Shown here: positions 27,303-37,129 of the stretch, one piece after another
Layout: every line of letters begins with the position of its first letter
Position numbering within the stretch: the first letter of the stretch is position 1
Assembly (NCBI RefSeq): GCF_003544855.1
Contig: NZ_CP032101.1
Coordinates: 1,178,001 to 1,242,000, forward strand
DNA length: 64,000 nt
DNA from: Malaciobacter marinus
Lineage (GTDB): Bacteria > Campylobacterota > Campylobacteria > Campylobacterales > Arcobacteraceae
Direction of reading: 5' to 3'
Position numbers and translations under genes: made by a program
Notes under the pieces: generated by a model
Seen by the model: the letters and a program-made list of their open reading frames with translations, nothing else
What the model was told of the DNA's origin: nothing
Databases searched by the model: none

Positions 27303-28936
27303 GGTTTTTCAAGTTTTTTAATATTTGGATTAAACTCATCCATTATTGTTGGTTCTTCACCCACATCTTCATCTAAAATCCATGGTTCTCTTGCGCTTAA
27401 TTGTTCATTACCAGATCGTGCTGGTGTGTTTTCTAAACTTAGACTTTTTAATAATCCAGCTATCATAATGATTATAATAACTGAAAAGGGCAATGCAGCT
27501 GTTATAACTGCTGCTTGTAAGGTTTCTAATCCTCCTGCTAGTATAAGTACACCTGTTAATAATGTTAAAATTATTCCCCATAAAACTCTATGTACAGCAG
27601 GTGGTGTTGTTGAGCCTGCTGATAAGATTGTAGTTATTACTAATGTTCCTGCATTTGCAGAAGTGATTAAATAAGTAGCAATTAAAACAATCATTAAAAA
27701 TGACATTATTTCTCCAAGAATACCAACTTCAAGATTTTCAAGCATAACAAATAGTGCAGAAGATATATCATTGTTTACAGCTGCAACTATATCTTTTCCT
27801 AAAAATAACTCTTCATATAAAGCTGTTCCTCCAAATAGTCCTATCCAAACAATTGTGATAAGTGTTGGTGTTAGTAGTACTCCTGCTACAAATTCACCAA
27901 TAGTTCTACCCCTTGAAATTCTTGCTATAAACATCCCAACAAATGGAGACCAAGCTATCCACCAACCCCAAAAAAATACTGTCCAAACAGATTGCCAATT
28001 TGTATCATGTGTTACATTAGTATGGAAAGTTAATCTAACTATATTTTGTATGTAGTGACCTGTTGCTTCTACTGTTACTCCAATTAAGTATTGAGTAGGT
28101 CCAAATACTAGTAAAAAAAGCAATACTATTATACTTAACCAAAAGTTCCCAATTGATAAAAGTTTTACTCCTTTATTTACTCCTGAGACTACAGAAATAG
28201 TTGCAATAATCATAATTGCAGTCATTACTCCTAGTTGTAAAAATAAAGATGGCTTAATATTTAAAACCTCTTTTAATCCAGCATTCATTTGCTCAACTCC
28301 CAAGCCTAGAGTTGTTGCAATACCAAAAACAGTACCAAATACTGCAAGAATATCTACAAAATCACCTAAAATTCCATCCACTTTTCTTCCAAATATTGGA
28401 TATAGTGCAGAACGAATAGTCAAAGGATAGTCATGACGAAAAGAAAAATATGCCATTGTAAGTGCAATAAATGAAAAAATCGCCCAGCCATTTAAACCCC
28501 AATGAAAAAAACTAAGACTCATTCCTGTAATTGCAGCTTCTGGAGTCATAGCTGAACTTGTAAAGGGATTATTTTGAAATTGTATTATTGGTTGTGCTAC
28601 AGACCAAAAAAGGATACCTACACCTGTTCCTGCTGCAAAAAGCATAGAAACCCAAGAAAAAAATGTAAATTCAGGTTGTTCTAAATCTCCCCCAAGTCTT
28701 ACATTTTTATATCTTCCCATTCCCAGCCAAATCATAAAAGCTAATAAAAATGCTACTAATAAAACATAATACCACTCTAAAAAAGGGTTTAAAAATTCCC
28801 TTATATCTTTTAAGTAAATAGCACTTTTTAAAGGAAAATATCCAGTAATAGCAACACTTAAAAGTATCAAAAAAATACTTAGTATTGACATTTTCTTATT
28901 CATTCCTTTAAATATACCAATATTTGAAATTTCCAT
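27290..28936 (-). CDS. BCCT family transporter (betaine/choline/carnitine)
   Basis: A 548-residue, 12-segment secondary transporter. The family hallmarks are present: GTGVGILFWSVAQP near residue 105-120, FFHWGLNGWAIF, and the Trp-rich FFWGWWIAWSPFVGMFIARISRGRT segment that forms the substrate box and connecting helix. It imports glycine betaine or similar osmolytes with Na+ or H+. The charged C-terminal tail (about 500-548) could sense osmotic state, as in BetP. ATG 28936 has an AAGGAA RBS. An 8-bp dyad lies 30 bp upstream. Confidence 0.92.
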   Translation of the reverse strand: MEISNIGIFKGMNKKMSILSIFLILLSVAITGYFPLKSAIYLKDIREFLNPFLEWYYVLLVAFLLAFMIWLGMGRYKNVRLGGDLEQPEFTFFSWVSMLFAAGTGVGILFWSVAQPIIQFQNNPFTSSAMTPEAAITGMSLSFFHWGLNGWAIFSFIALTMAYFSFRHDYPLTIRSALYPIFGRKVDGILGDFVDILAVFGTVFGIATTLGLGVEQMNAGLKEVLNIKPSLFLQLGVMTAIMIIATISVVSGVNKGVKLLSIGNFWLSIIVLLFLLVFGPTQYLIGVTVEATGHYIQNIVRLTFHTNVTHDTNWQSVWTVFFWGWWIAWSPFVGMFIARISRGRTIGEFVAGVLLTPTLITIVWIGLFGGTALYEELFLGKDIVAAVNNDISSALFVMLENLEVGILGEIMSFLMIVLIATYLITSANAGTLVITTILSAGSTTPPAVHRVLWGIILTLLTGVLILAGGLETLQAAVITAALPFSVIIIIMIAGLLKSLSLENTPARSGNEQLSAREPWILDEDVGEEPTIMDEFNPNIKKLEKPEYK

Positions 28937-28965
28937 AAGATTCCTTATAGTTAAAATAGAATTTT

Positions 28966-28988
28966 TTAAGATAACATAAATATCTTAA
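28966..28988. promoter_or_regulatory. dyad upstream of BCCT gene
   Basis: TTAAGATA and TATCTTAA are separated by 7 bases, 30 bp upstream of the BCCT start. It could be an operator or promoter element. No regulator is identified. Confidence 0.35.
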
Positions 28989-29102
28989 CATATAATTAAG
29001 AAATCACTTTTGTGTAACTATGCCTAGGTAATCATATTTTTAAAGCTAGAATTAGCTCTTTTTAGATAAAATTTATCAAATTATACTAAATGGATTTTAT
29101 AT

Positions 29103-30140
29103 ATGATAGTAAATATTACTTTACCAAATAACACTTCTTATGATATTACAATTGATAGGTTAAATGAAATATATTATGATACAAAAGTTGTCATAGTTAC
29201 AAACCCAACTGTAAGTTCATTTCACTTAGAGTATTTAAAAGAAAAAATTACAGCAAAAGAGATAAGTGTTGTTACTGTGCCAGATGGAGAACAGTATAAA
29301 AATATGCAAACAATTGATATGATTTTAGATCATTGTTTTGAGAATAGACTTGATAGAAAGTCACTTTTAGTTGCTTTTGGTGGTGGAGTTATTGGAGATA
29401 TGACAGGTTTTGCTGCTTCTATTTATCAAAGAGGAATTAATTTTGTGCAAGTTCCAACAACACTGCTTTCTCAAGTTGATGCAAGTGTTGGAGGAAAAAC
29501 AGGAATAAATAATAAGTATGGGAAAAATCTTATTGGTGCTTTTCATCAACCAAAAGAGGTATTAATTGATCCATATTTTTTAACAACTTTGCCAAAAAGA
29601 GAGTTTGGTGCAGGTATTGCAGAAATTATTAAGATGGCTGTAACTTTTAATAAAGATTTTTTTCAATGGCTAGAAGAAAATGATTTAACAAAAGAAGAGA
29701 ATATTAAAATAGCAATTCAAAAATCAGTTGAAACAAAAGCAAATGTAGTTATTCAAGATGAAAAAGAGAATGGCATTAGAGCAGCTTTAAATTATGGGCA
29801 TACTTTTGGACATGTAATTGAAAATGAAACCCAATACAAAACATATTTACATGGTGAAGCTGTTGGTATTGGTATGGTTATGGCAAATGAACTTGCAGTA
29901 AAGTTAGGTCATATAAGCCAAGAAGAAGCTTCAAGAGTAAAAAAATTACTAGAAAAGTATAATATTCCTACAAGTTACAAAATTGTAGATGTTGAAGAGT
30001 TTTATGAGCATTTCTTTTTGGATAAAAAATCTCTTGATAATAAGATTAAGTTTATTCTTCCAAAAAAAATAGGAAGTTGTCTAATTACAGATGAAATAAA
30101 TAAAGATGACGTAATAGAAGTTTTAAAGGTTTTTAATTAA
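29103..30140 (+). CDS. aroB: 3-dehydroquinate synthase
   Basis: A 345-residue AroB, second enzyme of the shikimate pathway, converting DAHP to 3-dehydroquinate with NAD+ and a divalent metal. Visible motifs are the NAD-binding GGGVIGDMTGFAAS, PTTLLSQVDASVGGKTGIN, the metal-binding Glu region FGAGIAEIIK, and the histidines in NYGHTFGHVIE and LHGEAV. Full length. Its TAA overlaps the ATG of the MscS gene by one base (TAATG). This heads a core operon known in the same order in Helicobacter. Confidence 0.97.
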   Translation: MIVNITLPNNTSYDITIDRLNEIYYDTKVVIVTNPTVSSFHLEYLKEKITAKEISVVTVPDGEQYKNMQTIDMILDHCFENRLDRKSLLVAFGGGVIGDMTGFAASIYQRGINFVQVPTTLLSQVDASVGGKTGINNKYGKNLIGAFHQPKEVLIDPYFLTTLPKREFGAGIAEIIKMAVTFNKDFFQWLEENDLTKEENIKIAIQKSVETKANVVIQDEKENGIRAALNYGHTFGHVIENETQYKTYLHGEAVGIGMVMANELAVKLGHISQEEASRVKKLLEKYNIPTSYKIVDVEEFYEHFFLDKKSLDNKIKFILPKKIGSCLITDEINKDDVIEVLKVFN

Positions 30141-31816
30141 TGAAAAAAGGTTTCTTTACTTATATTTTTGCAGCTTTATTGCTTCTTAACTTTTGTGTTT
30201 ATGCAAATGAATTAGATGATGATATTTTAGATGAACCAAAAGAGTTAACAGCACAAGATTTAGCAAACCAAGAAATAGCTCAAAGACAAGCGGCTTTAAA
30301 AGAAAGAAGTATGCAAGATCTTGCTCAAATTGGTGTATTGCAAAAAAGAATAGAAGAGTTAAATGAAAAGTTAAAAGATAATATTTTATTAAAAAGATAT
30401 AGTAATTATTTAGCTTATAGAAAAATATCTAAAGAGCTTGAACTATTAAAACAAAGTGCAAAAAGTGAAGGCAAAACAGATGAACATTATTCTCAATTAA
30501 ATAATAAAATTAGAATTAAACAAAATGAGTTAGAACTTATATCTGAGTATAAAGGTTCACCAATTGGGAGTTTATTAAGTCCCCCAGAAGTTGAAAAATA
30601 TGAAGATATAACTAATCCTTTTGGAATAATTAATGCATTGTCATATATAAAAAAACTTGAAAACAATAAAAAAGAGTTTATAACAATAGAAAAAGATATC
30701 GCAAATCTTATATCTTTATTGGGAAAAAAAGTTTTTTTATATTTGGAATTATATAATTTAGATCAAAAAACTCAATATAAAGAGATATTGACTTTTTTAG
30801 ATAAGCAAAAAAAAGATTTTAATATGGTACTTGAAATTGTATCAACAACAGAAGAAGTTTATACAAGAAAAGTTGAACAAGTAACATTAGAAATAAAATC
30901 ACAAATTTCAAGTCAAATAGAGAAAATTTTTACAATTTTTATAATTGTTTTTTTACTATTTTTTATATCTTTTTTAATAAAACTAGGTTTAAAAAAATAC
31001 TTTTCTCAAAATGAGAGTTATTATCTCACAAATAAAATTATCAATTTTCTAGTTGTATTTATAATAGTTTTAATAGTTTTATTTTCATATATAGATAATG
31101 TTTCATATGTAGTAACAATCTTAGGTTTCGCATCAGCTGGTATTGCGATTGCTTTAAAAGATTGGTTTATGTCTATATTTGGATGGCTTGTAATTGTAAC
31201 ATCTGGTTCTATTCAAGTAGGAGATAGAATTAAAGTTACTAGAAATGGTCTTGAAGTTGTAGGAGATGTTTTAGATATTTCATTATTTAAAATTACTATT
31301 AGAGAGGATATAACTTTAACATCATATATGGTAAATAGAAGAACGGGAAGAATATTTTTTATTCCTAATAATTATGTTTTCTCAGAGATGATTGCAAACT
31401 ATACACACTCAGGTCTTAGAACTGTTTGGGATGGTATTGATATTACTATTACCTTTGATTCAAACCATAAAAAAGCTCAGCATATTGCAAAAGAGATTTT
31501 AAAACACTATTCTAAAGGATATACTGATATTACTAGAAAACAGTTATCAAAAATGAGAAGTAAGTATCAATTAAGAGCAACAGGAGTTGAACCTAGAGTT
31601 TATACTTTTGTTGAACCTTATGGTATTGTAATATCTTCTTGGTATCTTACTAACTCATATGCTGCATTGGTGCTTAGAAGTACAATGTCACCTGAAATTT
31701 TAAAAGCATTTATGGCAGAAGATGATATCCATATTGCTTATCCTACTCAAAGTATTAATCTTAATGAAAAAAGAGAAAAACCAGCAGATTTACCAGAAGA
31801 GGGCAAAATTATATGA
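30140..31816 (+). CDS. MscS-family mechanosensitive channel with long periplasmic N-domain
   Basis: A 558-residue membrane protein. A signal peptide (MKKGFFTYIFAALLLLNFCVYA) is followed by an acidic and then coiled-coil periplasmic region to about residue 255. Two or three transmembrane helices come next, the pore helix with FASAGIAIALKDWFMSIFGW, and the MscS beta domain (SIQVGDRIKV). It should release osmolytes on membrane tension. It is translation-coupled at both ends (1-bp overlap with aroB, 4-bp with mtaB). Its constant place between aroB and mtaB is a Campylobacterota trait. Confidence 0.88.
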   Translation: MKKGFFTYIFAALLLLNFCVYANELDDDILDEPKELTAQDLANQEIAQRQAALKERSMQDLAQIGVLQKRIEELNEKLKDNILLKRYSNYLAYRKISKELELLKQSAKSEGKTDEHYSQLNNKIRIKQNELELISEYKGSPIGSLLSPPEVEKYEDITNPFGIINALSYIKKLENNKKEFITIEKDIANLISLLGKKVFLYLELYNLDQKTQYKEILTFLDKQKKDFNMVLEIVSTTEEVYTRKVEQVTLEIKSQISSQIEKIFTIFIIVFLLFFISFLIKLGLKKYFSQNESYYLTNKIINFLVVFIIVLIVLFSYIDNVSYVVTILGFASAGIAIALKDWFMSIFGWLVIVTSGSIQVGDRIKVTRNGLEVVGDVLDISLFKITIREDITLTSYMVNRRTGRIFFIPNNYVFSEMIANYTHSGLRTVWDGIDITITFDSNHKKAQHIAKEILKHYSKGYTDITRKQLSKMRSKYQLRATGVEPRVYTFVEPYGIVISSWYLTNSYAALVLRSTMSPEILKAFMAEDDIHIAYPTQSINLNEKREKPADLPEEGKII

Positions 31817-33081
31817 TATTTTCACAGACTAAACCAAAGGTATATTTTAAAACTTTTGGTTGTAGAACAAATGTTTTTGATACTCAAGTTATGATGAGTA
31901 ATTTAGAAGATTTTGAAGTAACAAAAGATGAAAAGCAAGCTGATATTGTAGTTATAAATTCATGTACAGTTACAAATAGTGCAGATTCAACTGCAAGGGG
32001 TTATATAAATCAATTAAATAGATTTCCTAAAAAACCAAGAGTTATTTTTACTGGATGTGGAGTATGGACTAAAGGTGAGAATTTATTTAAAGAAGATAAA
32101 GTTGATTCTTTATTTGGTCATAGTGAAAAAGAGAAAATCAATGAACTTTTGAAAAAAGAAGAGAGATTTTTTCAAGCTGGAGATTTAGAACATATTGATG
32201 ATACTATTGTTGAAGAGTTTATAGGTAAAAGTAGAGCTTTTATAAAAATACAAGAAGGATGTGACTTTAGATGTAGCTACTGTATTATTCCTCACGTAAG
32301 AGGTGATGCAAGAAGTTATAAAGAAGATAAGATTTTAGAACAAATAGAAAAACTTGCAAGTAATGGTTTTGGTGAGTTTATTTTAACTGGTACGAATGTA
32401 GGAAGTTATGGAAAAAAACAACATACATCATTGGCTAAACTTCTTAAGAAAATGTCACAAATAAAAGGTGTTAGACGTATTAGAATGGGAAGTATTGAAC
32501 CTATTCAAATTGATGATGAATTTAAAGAGATTATAAATGAACCTTTTATGGCAAAGCACTTGCATATTGCACTTCAACATACTTCAAAAGAGATGTTAAA
32601 AATAATGAACAGAAGAAATAAAGTTTTAAAAGATTTAGAACTTTTTGAGTTTTTAAAAGAGAATGGTTATGCTTTAGGAACTGATTTTATTGTAGGTCAT
32701 CCAGGCGAGACTAATCAACTTTGGGCTGAAGCTATGGAGAACTTAAAAAGGTTTCCTTTAACTCATGTTCATGCATTTACATATTCAAAAAGAGATGGAA
32801 CACCAAGTGCATCTATGAAAGATATTGTAAAAGGTAATATTGCAAAAGAAAGATATAATGAATTAACATTTATAATAGAGAAGAAAAACTATGAGTTTAG
32901 AAAAAATAATACTCAAACATTAGAGGTCTTGATAGAACAAGAAAAAAATGGAAAATACATAGGATTAGATCAATTCTTTAATCAAATTGAAGTTGAAAGT
33001 AGTGTTGATTTAACAGGAGATTGGATTTTCCTTGATGATTATGAAAGAAGGCAAGATAAAAATGTCGCAAGATTCAAATAA
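31813..33081 (+). CDS. mtaB: tRNA t6A37 methylthiotransferase MtaB
   Basis: A 422-residue radical-SAM methylthiotransferase that converts t6A to ms2t6A at position 37 of tRNA. The N-terminal UPF0004 cluster cysteines are in FGCRTN, NSCTVTN and FTGCGV. The radical SAM motif CDFRCSYC lies near residue 152-159. The C-terminal TRAM region is short. Signature SIEPIQID and VGHPGET segments fit MtaB better than MiaB or RimO. It overlaps the MscS gene by 4 bp, and the FtsH-like gene begins inside its last codons. Confidence 0.93.
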   Translation: MIFSQTKPKVYFKTFGCRTNVFDTQVMMSNLEDFEVTKDEKQADIVVINSCTVTNSADSTARGYINQLNRFPKKPRVIFTGCGVWTKGENLFKEDKVDSLFGHSEKEKINELLKKEERFFQAGDLEHIDDTIVEEFIGKSRAFIKIQEGCDFRCSYCIIPHVRGDARSYKEDKILEQIEKLASNGFGEFILTGTNVGSYGKKQHTSLAKLLKKMSQIKGVRRIRMGSIEPIQIDDEFKEIINEPFMAKHLHIALQHTSKEMLKIMNRRNKVLKDLELFEFLKENGYALGTDFIVGHPGETNQLWAEAMENLKRFPLTHVHAFTYSKRDGTPSASMKDIVKGNIAKERYNELTFIIEKKNYEFRKNNTQTLEVLIEQEKNGKYIGLDQFFNQIEVESSVDLTGDWIFLDDYERRQDKNVARFK

Positions 33082-34537
33082 TAAGTTAGACAAAAATTTA
33101 AAACTTATGATTTTATCAGCAACCATATTGCTGGTTTTATTTATTTATACTATGTATAAAAGTAGTACTCAAATTGAAGGGAGTTCTTACTATGTAGGGC
33201 TTCTTTTTTTATTTTTATTGTTAATATTTGCAATATTTTTAAAACTCAAGCAAAATAAAATTAAAGAGTTTTTTGATAAAAAAGGTATTAAAACTAGTGC
33301 TTTTGAAAAAGAACTTAGTAAACAAAAAGAGCATTCAATATCTAAAGAAGATGTAGACTCTTCAAGTAATATCAAAGCTGTTACATCAAACCTTTCATTT
33401 AAAGATGTTGCTGGTATTTCGGAGATTAAAGCTGAACTTGAAGAAATAGTTGACTTTTTAAACTCTCCTAAAAAATATATTTCTCATGGAGTCAAACTTC
33501 CAAAAGGTGTACTTTTAGTAGGTCCTCCAGGTGTTGGTAAAACGCTTATTGCAAGAGCTGTTGCAGGAGAAGCTGATGTCCCATTTTTCTATCAAAGTGG
33601 AGCTAGTTTTGTTCAAATATATGTTGGTATGGGAGCAAAAAAAGTAAGAGAGTTATTTATAAAAGCAAAAGCTAGTGCTCCTGCTATTGTATTTATTGAT
33701 GAGATTGATGCAATTGGTAAAAAAAGAACTGGTACATCAAATGATGAAAGAGAAGCAACACTAAATGAACTTTTAACTCAAATGGATGGTTTTGAGGGAG
33801 ATAGTGGAGTTATTGTAATAGCTGCAACAAATAAAATTGATGTGTTAGATGATGCCTTATTAAGAGCAGGAAGATTTGATAGAAGGGTATTTTTAAATTT
33901 ACCAAATATAGAAGATAGAAAACATATCTTAGAGCTTTATTTAAAAGGTAAAAATATTGAATTTAATGTAGAAAAACTTGCAGATACAACAGCTGGTTTC
34001 TCTTCTGCTGCACTTGCTACTTTGGTAAATGAAGCTTTATTAAATATGATAAAAAGAGAATCAAAAGTTTTAGAAGATGAAGATATTGAAATAGCAAAAA
34101 ATAAATTGCAGTTTGGAAAAAAACAAACAAAAATCTTAAATGAGAAACAAAAAGAGATTTTATCTATTTATCAAGCAAGTAAAGCTTTTGTTTGTAAAAG
34201 TAAAGTTTCACTTTTTGATGAAGATGTACCTAAATTAGAATCGACTTATCCCTCATATAATGAACTTATAGAAAATATCAAAAGATATTTAGCTGGTAGC
34301 ATTGGTGTTGAAGTTATTAAAAAAGAACAACATGCAGTTAATAGTGATGATTTAAAGCATGCTATGAAGATTGCTTTAAATATGGTTGAAAAATATAAGA
34401 TGGCAAATGATGCAAATGAACTTATAAATAGAGTCAAAAATGAGTTAAGAGCAGAGCTTTCACATAATGCAATTGAAATTAATAGACTAAAAGAGATTAT
34501 GTTAAAAAATGAGGTGATTTTAGAAAATGATTTCTAA
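33062..34537 (+). CDS. FtsH-like AAA protein lacking the protease zinc motif
   Basis: A 491-residue protein with two N-terminal transmembrane helices and an FtsH-type AAA domain. Walker A is GPPGVGKT at residues 154-161, Walker B is IVFIDEIDAIG, and the SRH reads ALLRAGRFDR with its arginine fingers. The peptidase-like C-domain follows, but where FtsH has HEAGH this protein reads IYQASKAFV, so zinc binding is lost. It is a predicted unfoldase or assembly factor, not a protease. The same paralogue (HP0286) follows mtaB in Helicobacter, as I recall. ATG 33062 is preferred over an upstream in-frame ATG because it follows an AAGG-containing region. It overlaps mtaB by 20 bp. Confidence 0.87.
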   Translation: MSQDSNNKLDKNLKLMILSATILLVLFIYTMYKSSTQIEGSSYYVGLLFLFLLLIFAIFLKLKQNKIKEFFDKKGIKTSAFEKELSKQKEHSISKEDVDSSSNIKAVTSNLSFKDVAGISEIKAELEEIVDFLNSPKKYISHGVKLPKGVLLVGPPGVGKTLIARAVAGEADVPFFYQSGASFVQIYVGMGAKKVRELFIKAKASAPAIVFIDEIDAIGKKRTGTSNDEREATLNELLTQMDGFEGDSGVIVIAATNKIDVLDDALLRAGRFDRRVFLNLPNIEDRKHILELYLKGKNIEFNVEKLADTTAGFSSAALATLVNEALLNMIKRESKVLEDEDIEIAKNKLQFGKKQTKILNEKQKEILSIYQASKAFVCKSKVSLFDEDVPKLESTYPSYNELIENIKRYLAGSIGVEVIKKEQHAVNSDDLKHAMKIALNMVEKYKMANDANELINRVKNELRAELSHNAIEINRLKEIMLKNEVILENDF

Positions 34538-35039
34538 GTATTATAATGGATTTTGTTTAAAGGATGAAAAAGAGCTATTTAATCAATATTTAGTTGAAAA
34601 TGATTTTACTATTAGTGGTTTTTCTTATGGTGCAATCAAAGCTTTTAAACAAGCTTTAAAAAGTGAAAAAAGAGTTGATTTACTGCAACTTTTTTCTCCA
34701 GCTTTTTTCCAAATCAATGATAAAAAATACAAAAGAATGCAACTAATGTTTTTTAAAAAAGATGCAAAAGCTTATTGCTTGAATTTTTTAGAAAATATCT
34801 CTTATCCTAAAAGTATTGATACTTCAAACTATTTTGAACTTGGAACTTATGAACAATTAGAAGAGTTACTAAATTATGAATGGAAAGAAAAAGAGCTTAA
34901 AGAACTTATAAAAAAAGGTACTAAAATAGAAGTTTATCTTGGTTCAAAAGATAAAATAATAAAATCATATGAAGCAAAAGAGTTTTTTAAAGAGTTTGCA
35001 ACAGTTTATTTTATAAATGATGCAGGACATATACTATAA
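34527..35039 (+). CDS. bioV: pimelyl-ACP methyl ester esterase BioV-like
   Basis: A 170-residue compact alpha/beta hydrolase. The nucleophile elbow is SGFSYGA (Ser about residue 33). An Asp in GSKDKII and the final DAGHIL His complete a likely triad. Size and motifs resemble BioV of Helicobacter, which cleaves pimelyl-ACP methyl ester and ends the BioC pathway for the biotin precursor. No other bio genes are in the window. It overlaps the FtsH-like gene by 11 bp and precedes mogA, so it is part of the same transcript. Confidence 0.7.
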   Translation: MISKYYNGFCLKDEKELFNQYLVENDFTISGFSYGAIKAFKQALKSEKRVDLLQLFSPAFFQINDKKYKRMQLMFFKKDAKAYCLNFLENISYPKSIDTSNYFELGTYEQLEELLNYEWKEKELKELIKKGTKIEVYLGSKDKIIKSYEAKEFFKEFATVYFINDAGHIL

Positions 35040-35055
35040 ATATAAAAGGATTATT

Positions 35056-35592
35056 ATGAGCAACACAGCAAAGATAGGAATAATTACAGCAAGTGATAGA
35101 GCAAGTAAGGGAATATATGAAGATATTAGTGGAAAAGCTATAGTTGATACTATGAATGATTATCTTACTTCTTCTTGGGAACCTGTATATAGATGTATAG
35201 AAGATGACCAAAAAACTATTGAAGATACTTTAAAAGAGTTAGTAGATAAAGAAGATTGTTGTTTAGTTGTTACAACAGGGGGAACAGGGCCTGCAAAAAG
35301 AGATGTAACTCCAGAAGCAACAGAAGCAGTTTGTGATAGAATGATGCCAGGATTTGGTGAATTAATGCGTGCTGAGTCATTGAAGTTTGTTCCAACTGCA
35401 ATTCTTTCAAGACAAACAGCAGGACTTAGAGGAAGCTCACTTATTGTAAATTTACCTGGAAAACCAAAATCAATTAGAGAGTGTTTAGATGCAGTTTTTC
35501 CTGCAATTCCATATTGTATTGATTTAATGGAAGGGCCATATTTAGAATGTAATGAAGAGGTAATTAAACCTTTTAGACCAAAGAAAAAATAG
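35056..35592 (+). CDS. mogA: molybdopterin adenylyltransferase
   Basis: A 178-residue MogA. It has IITASDRASKGIYEDISG at the start, the molybdopterin-binding loop TTGGTGPAKRDVTPEA near residue 73-88, and NLPGKPKSI near 140. It adenylylates molybdopterin before molybdenum insertion. ATG 35056 follows AAAGGA at 35045-35050; the in-frame ATG 13 codons upstream overlaps bioV and lacks an RBS. Last gene of the aroB-mogA string. Confidence 0.95.
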   Translation: MSNTAKIGIITASDRASKGIYEDISGKAIVDTMNDYLTSSWEPVYRCIEDDQKTIEDTLKELVDKEDCCLVVTTGGTGPAKRDVTPEATEAVCDRMMPGFGELMRAESLKFVPTAILSRQTAGLRGSSLIVNLPGKPKSIRECLDAVFPAIPYCIDLMEGPYLECNEEVIKPFRPKKK

Positions 35593-35792
35593 ATTTCAAA
35601 AGAGCATATGTTACTTAAAAATGTATAAAGAGTGTGGTTTAAATGTAGAAATAATGTTTTATAATTTTTTTGTGTAACTTTATGTAATATTTTTATTTTT
35701 ATTTATTAAAAAAATTCAAATATAAAAGTAATTTAGTTTTTTATAATTACAATAAATATAACAACAGTAAATTTTTATACAAAAGGAATATT

Positions 35793-37127
35793 TTGAAACG
35801 ACTACTTACTGCATTGATTTTATCAATTGCTATGTTTTTAATAGCAAGCATAGCTTTTAGTACTCAACACTCAATTTTATTAGCAATAATAGTTTTACTT
35901 GTAGTACTATGGACAAATGAGGGATTACCAATTGGGGTAGTGTCACTTTTGCCTATTCTTTTATTTCCCTCATTTGATATTATGAGTACAAGTGCTACTA
36001 CTGCAAATTACTCAAAATCAATTATTTTCTTATTTCTTGGTGGTTTTATGGTTGCAATTGCAACTCAAAAAACTAATTTACATAAATATTTATCAAATAA
36101 ATTATTGACCATATTTCCTAATACCCCAAGAGGAATAATTTTTTCATTAGCGATTACTTCTGCTTTTTTAAGTTCACTTATTTCAAATACTACAACTGCT
36201 TTGCTTTTAATACCTATTGCAATGTTTTTGACTAATGATACAAAATTAAAAGTAAGACTTGTACTTGCTATTGCTTATGGGGCTAGTATTGGTGGAATTG
36301 TAACACCTATTGGGACACCTCCAAACTTGATTTTATTAGGTTTTATGGATCAACACTCAATTGAGGCTATTCCTTTTATAAAATGGATTTTATTAACTGC
36401 TCCATTGGCCTTTTTAATGTTAACTTTAATTCCTTTTTTCTTATCACTTGGAGTTCAACATCTAAAATTTGATACACATTTGGAAGATAGGGAACATTTG
36501 ACAACTGATCAAAGAAGGCTTATGTATTTTCTTGGTAGTTTAATTCTTTTACTTTTTGTAAATTCAAAAATCGAACCTTTTTATTCTGGTTTAGGTTTAA
36601 ATGAAAAAGGTATTTTACTTGGATATGGTTTATTGATGTTTATGCCTAAAATTGGATTTTTAACTTGGGAAGATACAAAGAAAATTCCATATGAAATTAT
36701 TTTCTTATTTGGTGCAGGTTTTTCTATTGCAGCAGCATTTGCATCAACAGGTTTAGCAAATGAAATTGCACACTATTTACTTGACTTGATAAATCTTCCT
36801 GTTATTTTTCTTATAATATTAGTTGCTGCATTAATAACATTTACAACAGAAGTTACATCAAATACTGCATTGATTTCAATTGCTTTACCAATTATTTATT
36901 CTCTTGGTCAAGTAGCAGATGTTAATATGACTCTTATTTTATTTGTATCAACTATTTGTGCTTCATATGCCTTTATGCTTCCTATTGCTACTCCTCCAAA
37001 TGCCATTGCTATGAGTAGTGGTGCTGTTAAAGTTAAAGACATGGCAAAATTTGGATTACTATTTAATATTTTAGGAATTCTTTGCATTACAGCAATCGCT
37101 TTATTATATTGGCAGTTTTATTTATAA
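35793..37127 (+). CDS. SLC13 (DASS) family anion transporter
   Basis: A 444-residue sodium-coupled di/tricarboxylate or sulfate transporter. It has paired SNT motifs (ISNTTTALLLIPIA near residue 131 and TSNTALISIALP near 357) and the proline loops VTPIGTPPNLILL and PIATPPNAIAMSSG of the DASS fold. Substrate is likely a C4-dicarboxylate, citrate or sulfate, and sequence alone does not decide. The start is TTG with AAAAGGAAT before it. The 200-bp upstream gap is AT-rich with a probable promoter (ATAATTTTT) and a 12-mer shared with the aroB/BCCT gap. Confidence 0.88.
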   Translation: MKRLLTALILSIAMFLIASIAFSTQHSILLAIIVLLVVLWTNEGLPIGVVSLLPILLFPSFDIMSTSATTANYSKSIIFLFLGGFMVAIATQKTNLHKYLSNKLLTIFPNTPRGIIFSLAITSAFLSSLISNTTTALLLIPIAMFLTNDTKLKVRLVLAIAYGASIGGIVTPIGTPPNLILLGFMDQHSIEAIPFIKWILLTAPLAFLMLTLIPFFLSLGVQHLKFDTHLEDREHLTTDQRRLMYFLGSLILLLFVNSKIEPFYSGLGLNEKGILLGYGLLMFMPKIGFLTWEDTKKIPYEIIFLFGAGFSIAAAFASTGLANEIAHYLLDLINLPVIFLIILVAALITFTTEVTSNTALISIALPIIYSLGQVADVNMTLILFVSTICASYAFMLPIATPPNAIAMSSGAVKVKDMAKFGLLFNILGILCITAIALLYWQFYL

Positions 37128-37129
37128 AA

